A DNA stretch of 5,489 nt from Lachnospiraceae bacterium (GTDB lineage: Bacteria; Bacillota_A; Clostridia; Lachnospirales; Lachnospiraceae): contig JAFUEG010000205.1 of the NCBI GenBank assembly GCA_017464045.1, positions 1 to 5,489 on the forward strand. The letters are read 5' to 3'. Both the position numbers and the translations under genes were made by a program. The notes below the pieces were generated by a model. It searched no databases. It saw nothing but the letters and a program-made list of their open reading frames with translations, and was not told the origin of the DNA. This document shows positions 1 to 4,656 of this stretch, in pieces. Position 1 is the stretch's first letter, and each line of letters starts with the position of its first letter.

Positions 1-219
1 CGTAAGAGCAATAAGAACGACAGCAAGATACATGAAAATCTCACCTACAGCAAATGGAAATATATCCATTATTTTCCCTAAAAAATCCGAAATTAACCCG
101 TATACATTATCAGCATAAAAATCACAAAAGCACCTTATAAATGCTAATAAATTCAGCAAAACAATAAGTATAAAAATAATCAGAATTGCTACCCAATAAA
201 CGGTTATCCTTTTTTTCAT
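1..219 (-). CDS. DUF3810-family membrane protein, N-terminal fragment
   Basis: The first 73 codons of a minus-strand gene are present, starting at ATG 219-217 and running off the window at base 1. The start follows a charged stub (MKKR), and an AAAGGG ribosome-site-like stretch lies about 9 bases upstream. Residues about 8-28 form a strongly hydrophobic helix (a membrane anchor or uncleaved signal). A short extracytoplasmic stretch with FYADNVYGLISDFLG follows, then IFPFAVGEIFMYL leading into a second hydrophobic segment. The pattern of a YADxxYxxIS segment followed by FPFxVGEI is what I recall for the N-terminus of DUF3810 proteins, which are membrane proteins of unknown function common in Lachnospiraceae. 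It is 73 bases downstream of birA on the same strand and could share its transcript. The family call rests on motif memory and the protein is incomplete; no function can be given. Confidence 0.6.
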   Translation of the reverse strand, partial: MKKRITVYWVAILIIFILIVLLNLLAFIRCFCDFYADNVYGLISDFLGKIMDIFPFAVGEIFMYLAVVLIALT

Positions 220-260
220 ACAGGTTTTCCCTTTACCTAACAAATAATTAAGTTATATTT

Positions 261-278
261 ATTTTGTTATCACAAAAT
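261..278. repeat. 18-bp perfect inverted repeat in the birA-DUF3810 gap
   Basis: ATTTTGT (261-267) and ACAAAAT (272-278) are perfect 7-base inverted arms around a 4-base loop (TATC). It lies 15 bases after the birA stop and about 41 bases before the DUF3810 start, both on the minus strand. The stem is almost all A/T, and no T-run follows it in the direction of transcription, so it is a poor intrinsic terminator. A protein-binding operator, or a chance palindrome in AT-rich DNA, are both possible. Nothing else is recognisable in this 73-base gap. Confidence 0.3.
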
Positions 279-292
279 ATTTTCATAATAAA

Positions 293-1189
293 TCAGTCTA
301 TTATTTCGCCCTTTTTTAAATATCTTTTTATGCCGTCATCCAGTCTTACAATCAATCTTCCGTCCTCATCCACTCCAAGTATTGTGGCAAAAAAATTAGT
401 TTCTTTTTTGCCGCGTAATAAAAATTTAACTCTTTCATTCATATACAAAAGTCTTTTTTGATAGATTTCTATGATATTATCCTCAGGATAGTAAATCTCA
501 GGATAAAAGAGTCTGTTAAGAATTTCCGCTATAAGTTCGTTTTTATTTCCAATCTTGCAATTAACACCTATTCCAATTATAAAAGAGCTTATCTCTCCTG
601 TCTCCATGTCAGATATATTTTCCGTAAGTATTCCGCAGATTTTCTTATCGTGTAAATATATATTATTTACCCACTTAATTCTTATATCACTTTGAGTCTT
701 ACCAAGAACATCACTGACAACCACTGCTGCATATATCGGAAGATAATTCATGTTAATGAAATCAGGAGAAATAATAACACTAAAATATATTCCTCCCTCA
801 GGAGAATCAAAGCTTTTTCTTCCATGCCCCCTGCCCTGGGTCTGAGTTTTAGCAATTATAACGCGCTTATTCAGATTATTCATAGCCGCCTCTTCTTTTG
901 CCAGACGACTGGTAGATGCAATCTCATCATACACCTCAATATTAAGTGCATCATCTTTGTTGTACAGATATGCGGCTATACCCTGGGCAGATATAATATC
1001 ACTCGTCTTGCTTAAGCTATACCCCCTGTTAGTAACCGAATCAATATTATATCCAACAGCTTTTAATTCATTCACAGCCTTCCAGACAGAATTTCTCGAA
1101 ACACCGATAGTCTTTGCAAGCTCCTCTCCCGATATGTAGTTTCCTTTTTTTTCTTCAAGTGCCTTAAGCACTTTGTCTTTTGTACTCAT
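293..1189 (-). CDS. birA: BirA-like bifunctional biotin-protein ligase / biotin repressor, atypical active site
   Basis: The 298-residue protein has class II BirA architecture. Residues 4-57 form a winged helix-turn-helix, with recognition helix around SRNSVWKAVNELK (31-43) and wing NRGYSL (54-59). The ligase domain spans about 85-250 and a small SH3-like C-terminal domain follows (ILGVDEDGRLIVRLDDG, 270-286). The family's job is to make biotinyl-AMP, biotinylate carboxylase carrier proteins in the cytoplasm and repress biotin genes. Conserved here are ST at 92-93, Q116, GRG at 119-121, KW at 172-173, K183 (equivalent to E. coli catalytic K183) and GIGVN (206-210). Departures are GRGHGRK instead of GRGRRGR (H122 at the E. 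coli R118 position), KWVNN instead of KWxND (N176 at the D176 position), and only about 6 residues between GIGVN and the NELIAEIL helix where E. coli has about 27, which removes the adenylate-binding loop. ATG 1189 is supported by a strong ribosome site. Biotin ligase activity is therefore plausible but not assured; the family assignment is firm. Confidence 0.9.
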   Translation of the reverse strand: MSTKDKVLKALEEKKGNYISGEELAKTIGVSRNSVWKAVNELKAVGYNIDSVTNRGYSLSKTSDIISAQGIAAYLYNKDDALNIEVYDEIASTSRLAKEEAAMNNLNKRVIIAKTQTQGRGHGRKSFDSPEGGIYFSVIISPDFINMNYLPIYAAVVVSDVLGKTQSDIRIKWVNNIYLHDKKICGILTENISDMETGEISSFIIGIGVNCKIGNKNELIAEILNRLFYPEIYYPEDNIIEIYQKRLLYMNERVKFLLRGKKETNFFATILGVDEDGRLIVRLDDGIKRYLKKGEIID

Positions 1190-1194
1190 AAAAT

Positions 1195-1201
1195 CTCCCC
1201 T
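1195..1201 (-). promoter_or_regulatory. birA ribosome binding site overlapping the hydrogenase stop codon
   Basis: On the minus strand AGGGGAG sits 5 bases before the birA ATG, and its first two bases are the last two of the hydrogenase TAG stop (1202-1200). Ribosomes finishing the hydrogenase would end on the birA ribosome site, which suggests translational coupling. It also fixes ATG 1189 as the birA start. No room exists for a promoter in the 10-base gap. Confidence 0.8.
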
Positions 1202-2672
1202 ACATATGTCCGTCCCTGAACATCGAAAACTTATCCATCGGATACTGCTTCAGATTTTCTAAAACCTCTCTCTTATCCGCCGCAGAAAGAAGTGCCTCTC
1301 TGGCTCTTGTAATTTCAACCTCTGTTTTATGCTTTGACGGACCACCGACGCATCCTCCGGGACACATCATACCCTCAACAAAATCCTCCTCAAGCCTTCC
1401 GGATTTGAGCATAAGTAAGGTCTTCTTGCACTCATCTCCTCCGGCACATTTTTTAAGAGTTATACCCTCTGTTTCAACTCCTCTTTCCTTCATACATTCA
1501 AGGACAGCATTGGCAACTCCGCCTGAAGCAGCAAATCTCTTACCCCATACAGAAGCCTCCTGATAGCTTTCATCTACCGGCTTAAGCTCGATATCCTTTG
1601 AACGAAGCAAAGCTCTGAACTCGCCATAGGTCATTACGTAATCTGCATTGTCAGGAACCGATTTATCATGTGATTCTGCCTTTTTGGCGATACACGGTCC
1701 TACGAATACTGTCACACAACCCGGATGTGTAGCCTTAAGATATCTTGAAATTGCACACATAGGTGAAACTGTTGTTGACATATTTTTATCAAACTGTTCA
1801 GGGAACTGTTTTCTCATCATATTGATAAATGCCGGACAGCAGGAAGTTGTCATCTTTCTACCCTCTTCCAATGCTTCCTTCCATTCAAGCGACTCATAAG
1901 CGGCAGTCATATCTCCGCCAAGTCCTACCTCAACCATATCGGCAAAGCCCATTTCCTTAAGACCTGCTTTTATAGATGCCATAGTAATATCCTTACCAAA
2001 CTGTCCCTCTGTAGCAGGCGCACACATAGCTATAACTTCCTTACCTGCCTTAATCTCATTTATAATATCAACCAGATATGATTTGGATGAAATTGCACCA
2101 AACGGACACGCATGTATACAGTGTCCACACTGTACACATTTACTTTCATCTATCATACAAAGACCATTCTCATCATATGTAATCGCTCCTGTAGGACATG
2201 CCTTCTTACAAGGTCTTTCCAAATGTGCTATAGCAGAATACGGACAGGCAGCTGCACATTTTCCACACTCCTTACACTTTGATACATCTATGTGCGAGCG
2301 ATGGTGACCTATGGATATAGCGCCAAAATTACAGGAACTCTGGCATGGCTTTCCTACACATAAACGACAGTTGTCGGTTACTGTATATGCCGATATCGGA
2401 CACTCTTCACAAGCCGGTTTAAGTATCTGTATAACATTGTCAGATTCCTCTTCAGGTGTAGGACAAAGACCTTCAGCAAGTCTTATCCTCTGTCTTACCA
2501 ATTCTCTTTCCTTATATATACAGCACCTGTAATTAGCCTTAGGTCCCGGTATAATCCTGTAAACCAGCTCATTTTTAGATTCTTCATTGAGATTATCCTC
2601 CCATGCAAGTCTGGCTACCTCTTCAATTATCTTATGTTTTAAATGTACTATCCCCTCATCGTTGGTAATCAT
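1200..2672 (-). CDS. Group B [FeFe] hydrogenase with multi-[4Fe-4S] ferredoxin domain
   Basis: This 490-residue cytoplasmic iron-sulfur enzyme interconverts protons plus electrons and H2, presumably with ferredoxin as partner. The H-cluster domain shows all three signatures: TSCCPAF (276-282), GPCIAKKAE (325-333) and MMCPGGCVGGP (435-445). The predicted H-cluster ligands are C279, C327, C437 and C441, and C278 sits at the proton-relay position. TSCCPAF rather than TSCCPGW, and GPC rather than MPC, fit group B rather than the classical group A enzymes. The N-terminal half carries 16 cysteines between 88 and 189: CEEC (88-91), C102/105/110/114, CxxCxxCxxxCP (133-143), CxxxCP (155-159) and CxxCxxCxxxCP (179-189). 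These are enough for up to four cubane clusters. Residues 1-85, including CC at 50-51, match the leader I recall for this subgroup. AAGGAG lies 10 bases before ATG 2672. The protein looks intact and heads an operon with birA; HydE/F/G maturases are not in the window. Confidence 0.93.
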   Translation of the reverse strand: MITNDEGIVHLKHKIIEEVARLAWEDNLNEESKNELVYRIIPGPKANYRCCIYKERELVRQRIRLAEGLCPTPEEESDNVIQILKPACEECPISAYTVTDNCRLCVGKPCQSSCNFGAISIGHHRSHIDVSKCKECGKCAAACPYSAIAHLERPCKKACPTGAITYDENGLCMIDESKCVQCGHCIHACPFGAISSKSYLVDIINEIKAGKEVIAMCAPATEGQFGKDITMASIKAGLKEMGFADMVEVGLGGDMTAAYESLEWKEALEEGRKMTTSCCPAFINMMRKQFPEQFDKNMSTTVSPMCAISRYLKATHPGCVTVFVGPCIAKKAESHDKSVPDNADYVMTYGEFRALLRSKDIELKPVDESYQEASVWGKRFAASGGVANAVLECMKERGVETEGITLKKCAGGDECKKTLLMLKSGRLEEDFVEGMMCPGGCVGGPSKHKTEVEITRAREALLSAADKREVLENLKQYPMDKFSMFRDGHM

Positions 2673-2708
2673 ATATTTGTTTCTCCTTAAATATTATTGT
2701 TTTTTCTT

Positions 2709-2745
2709 ATTATAGATATTATTGAAAATCATAATATATTCAATA
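2709..2745 (-). promoter_or_regulatory. Candidate hydrogenase-operon promoter with inverted repeat
   Basis: On the minus strand a perfect TATAAT (2714-2709) would place the transcript start near 2702, about 30 bases before the hydrogenase ATG with its ribosome site in between. The hexamer 17 bases upstream is poor (ATATTA). Just upstream of the -10 lies a 7-base inverted repeat, TATTGAA (2720-2726) and TTCAATA (2739-2745), with a 12-base spacer. A further TATTGAA copy is at 2758-2764. Overlap of an inverted repeat with the -10/-35 spacer suggests an operator, and a weak -35 would fit control by an activator. The promoter call is an inference from position and composition. Confidence 0.4.
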
Positions 2746-2892
2746 TGTCATCTGATTTATTGAAAGCTTTTATCAGTTTCCATTTTATTATGATTTTATG
2801 ATTTATGCAACCTTTATATAATGTATAATTTACCATTATCTTCAAATTTCACAATAGTTTTTTTATCTGATTAGTTTAATCCGATATTGTAT

Positions 2893-2920
2893 TTTACTGT
2901 TTGTTTACAGTTTATTTACA
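2893..2920 (+). repeat. Three TTTAC boxes phased at 11 bp upstream of citrate synthase
   Basis: TTTACTGTTTG (2893-2903), TTTACAGTTTA (2904-2914) and TTTACATTAAT (2915-2925) are contiguous 11-base units. The first two agree at 9 of 11 positions, and the third shares the leading TTTACA with the second. ACTGT (2896-2900) and ACAGT (2907-2911) also form an inverted repeat with a 6-base spacer. The block ends about 5 bases before the proposed -35 at 2930, a typical place for an activator or repressor array. The regulator is not recognised. Confidence 0.4.
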
Positions 2921-2929
2921 TTAATTAAT

Positions 2930-2959
2930 TTGCCAAATATACCGTTTATATGTTATATT
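2930..2959 (+). promoter_or_regulatory. Candidate sigma-A promoter for citrate synthase
   Basis: TTGCCA (2930-2935; 4 of 6 to TTGACA consensus positions conserved at the key TTG) is followed after 18 bases by TATATT (2954-2959). The -10 is preceded by TGT (2951-2953), giving an extended -10. The start of transcription would be near 2966, about 24 bases before the ATG, leaving just enough leader for the ribosome site. Confidence 0.5.
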
Positions 2960-2974
2960 ATTTTTTGTAAATAA

Positions 2975-2985
2975 AAGGATGTGAT
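2975..2985 (+). promoter_or_regulatory. Citrate synthase ribosome binding site
   Basis: AAGGATGTGAT matches the full anti-Shine-Dalgarno complement AAGGAGGTGAT at 10 of 11 positions and lies 4 bases before ATG 2990. Such a long match predicts strong translation and fixes this start codon. Confidence 0.75.
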
Positions 2986-2989
2986 ATAA

Positions 2990-4354
2990 ATGAACAGAAA
3001 TGATTATTCTGCTGTAACTCCAATCTTTCGCGAGTTAGCAAAAAAATGTCAGACAAATGATATAATAGATCAGGAATTATATACCAAATATGAAGTAAAA
3101 CGCGGTCTTAGAGATTTAGATGGCCGTGGTGTCCTTACCGGACTTACAGACATTTCTACAATCAATGCATATAAAAAAGTGAATGGTGAGCTTGTTCCTA
3201 TAGACGGCGAGCTTTATTACCGTGGAATTAATATTTACAGTCTGGTGAAAGGATTTTCTAATGAGAACAGATTCGGTTATGAAGAAACTGTTTATCTGCT
3301 CTTATTTGGTGAGCTTCCAACTATAGAGAAATTAAATGAATTTAACATACTTTTAGGTTCATACCGATCTCTTCCTACCAACTTCGTAAGAGATATCATT
3401 TTAAGGACACCAAGCAAGGACATAATGAATTCACTTGCCAAGGGTATACTTAATCTAAGTTCGTATGACCTTAACGCCTCAGACATAAGCATACCAAATG
3501 TTTTGAGACAGAGCATTGAGCTTATAGCCAATTTCCCTTCTCTTGCAGTATACTCCTATCTTGCCTACAGACATTACGAATTAGGCAGAGGACTTTACAT
3601 ACATAATCCAAAGCCGGAGCTTTCAACAGCTGAAAACTTCTTAAGGCTTTTAAGAAAAAACAAGCAATATACAGAACTTGAAGCCAAGGTGCTTGACCTT
3701 GCTCTCGTGCTTCATGCTGAGCATGGTGGTGGTAACAATTCAACCTTTACAACTCACGTTGTAACATCTTCCGGAACAGATACCTACTCCTCTGTTGCAG
3801 CATCTCTTTGCTCTCTTAAGGGTCCAAAGCACGGTGGTGCAAATGTCAAGGTTAAGCAGATGTTCGATGATTTAAAGGAAAACGTAAGTGACTGGGAAGA
3901 TAAAGGCCAGATACGTGACTATCTGTGTGATATACTTGATAAAAAAGCCTTTGATAAATCCGGTCTTATATATGGTATGGGACATGCCGTTTACTCCATA
4001 TCCGATCCTCGTGCCAATATCTTCGGCAAGTTTGTCGGCAAGCTTGCAAAGGAGAAAAACCGCGAAGAAGAATATAATCTTTATGTAAATGTTGCCGAAG
4101 CAGCCAAGGAAGTAATCGCCGAAAAGCGTAAGATTTATAAAGGTGTAAGCCCTAACGTAGACTTTTACAGCGGATTCGTATACAGCATGCTTAACATACC
4201 GGAAGAGCTTTTCACACCACTCTTTGCCGTTGCCAGAATCGCCGGCTGGAGTGCACACCGTATTGAAGAGCTCATAAACGTAAATAAGATAATCCGTCCG
4301 GCTTACATGTCAATATCTGAAGACAGAGAATACATACCTATAGCTGACAGATAA
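2990..4354 (+). CDS. gltA: Citrate synthase (clostridial citrate/2-methylcitrate synthase type)
   Basis: The 454-residue enzyme condenses acetyl-CoA and oxaloacetate to citrate in the cytoplasm. In anaerobes of this kind it usually starts a partial TCA route to 2-oxoglutarate and glutamate. The catalytic set is complete: H281 in GPKHGGAN (278-285; E. coli H264), H332 in GMGHAVYSISDPR (329-341; E. coli H305) and D391 in NVDFYSG (389-395; E. coli D362). Oxaloacetate-binding positions are also kept: H242 and H245 in LHAEHGGGN, R341 in DPR, R416 in ARIAGW and R436 in RPAYMS. The N-terminal section (VKRGLRDLDGRGVLTGLTDIS, about 36-56) makes it longer than Bacillus-type enzymes of about 370 residues, as in other clostridial members. 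It appears to be transcribed alone: divergent from the hydrogenase and followed within 9 bases of its stop by a large hairpin element. A 2-methylcitrate synthase activity cannot be excluded from sequence, but no prp genes are nearby. Confidence 0.95.
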   Translation: MNRNDYSAVTPIFRELAKKCQTNDIIDQELYTKYEVKRGLRDLDGRGVLTGLTDISTINAYKKVNGELVPIDGELYYRGINIYSLVKGFSNENRFGYEETVYLLLFGELPTIEKLNEFNILLGSYRSLPTNFVRDIILRTPSKDIMNSLAKGILNLSSYDLNASDISIPNVLRQSIELIANFPSLAVYSYLAYRHYELGRGLYIHNPKPELSTAENFLRLLRKNKQYTELEAKVLDLALVLHAEHGGGNNSTFTTHVVTSSGTDTYSSVAASLCSLKGPKHGGANVKVKQMFDDLKENVSDWEDKGQIRDYLCDILDKKAFDKSGLIYGMGHAVYSISDPRANIFGKFVGKLAKEKNREEEYNLYVNVAEAAKEVIAEKRKIYKGVSPNVDFYSGFVYSMLNIPEELFTPLFAVARIAGWSAHRIEELINVNKIIRPAYMSISEDREYIPIADR

Positions 4355-4363
4355 GTGTGCCAT

Positions 4364-4639
4364 GGGCGTGAGCCTTGTCACATCTATACTGCTGTTATAG
4401 TACATCAGACAAAAGCAGGTCTATATGTTAGCTAGTCATCAATTTGCTAAATCAAAGCGCTCAAATTCTTTACAGGTGCTAAAAATCGAAAACTCGCTAC
4501 GCTCAAACAGTTCGATTTTTTTAACGCACCTATTGCGAATTATCGCTTTTGATTTTACGCAAATCGGACTAAATGCTAACATATAGACCTGCTTTTATCT
4601 AATGTACTGCAACCTTTTTATGTGAAAAAGCTCACGCCC
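4364..4639. repeat. 276-bp imperfect palindrome (large hairpin / MITE-like element)
   Basis: Two arms, 4364-4490 and 4511-4639, are reverse complements along almost their whole length, with a 20-base loop (4491-4510). Perfectly paired blocks are GGGCGTGAGC (4364-4373) with 4630-4639; AGTACAT (4399-4405) with 4602-4608; a 22-base block 4411-4432 with 4575-4596; AGGTGC (4474-4479) with 4526-4531; and AAAAATCGAA (4481-4490) with TTCGATTTTT (4511-4520). The stretch between the 22-base block and AGGTGC is diverged but alignable (shared ATTTGC, ATCAAA, AATTC). The element starts 9 bases after the citrate synthase stop and ends 17 bases before the stop of the convergent transporter gene, nearly filling the intergenic space. 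No coding capacity is seen. It could be a non-autonomous mobile element, a bidirectional terminator or a structured RNA; no clear target-site duplication flanks it. Confidence 0.85.
4481..4522. terminator. Possible bidirectional intrinsic terminator at the tip of the palindrome
   Basis: The apical stem AAAAATCGAA / TTCGATTTTT has a run of seven T (4516-4522) on its plus-strand 3' side and five A on its 5' side, so it could end transcripts arriving from either convergent gene. The core paired with high stability is only TCGAA/TTCGA and the loop is 20 bases, so on its own it would be a weak terminator. The surrounding 120-base stem would reinforce or compete with it. Confidence 0.4.
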
Positions 4640-4656
4640 CTATCATACTTATTCTT

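Larger units (their letters stand above)
2673..2989. other. 317-bp divergent control region, hydrogenase operon / citrate synthase
   Basis: This is very AT-rich non-coding DNA between two divergent starts, with no credible gene on either strand. The left part carries the hydrogenase ribosome site (AAGGAG, 2688-2683 minus), a TATAAT and an inverted repeat. The right part carries three phased TTTAC boxes, a promoter and a ribosome site for citrate synthase; these are listed separately. In the middle are two further TATAAT matches on the plus strand (2817-2822, 2824-2829) without good -35 partners, and a short inverted repeat GATTA-N3-TAATC (2869-2881). In DNA this AT-rich, isolated -10 matches mean little. 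No riboswitch or leader-peptide attenuator is recognisable. Confidence 0.7.

Noticed and set aside
261..278. Intrinsic terminator for birA
   Set aside because: The stem is A/T only apart from one G-C pair, and no T-run follows on the minus strand.
692..1015. Plus-strand frame of 107 codons across birA
   Set aside because: It is antisense to a clearly coding birA frame and has no recognisable domain or ribosome site.
2893..2928. Rex (NADH-sensing repressor) site in the control region
   Set aside because: The expected TTGTTAA-N4-TTAACAA dyad is not present; only loose TTGTTTA similarity exists.
3974..4014. Citrate synthase signature GMGHAVYSISDPR as a damaged active site
   Set aside because: Met replaces the usual aromatic and Ser the usual basic residue, but His332, Asp391, His281 and Arg341 are all present, and I recall similar GMGHAVYS forms in clostridial enzymes.
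3872..4258. Open frame of 128 codons on the minus strand inside citrate synthase
   Set aside because: It is a shadow of the citrate synthase frame, has no ribosome site and its low-complexity translation matches no family. The opposite strand carries all catalytic motifs of an intact enzyme.
4364..4639. CRISPR array, tRNA or retron RNA in the convergent gap
   Set aside because: There are no regularly spaced direct repeats, no tRNA arm pattern and no reverse transcriptase or cas gene in the window; the structure is a single inverted repeat.
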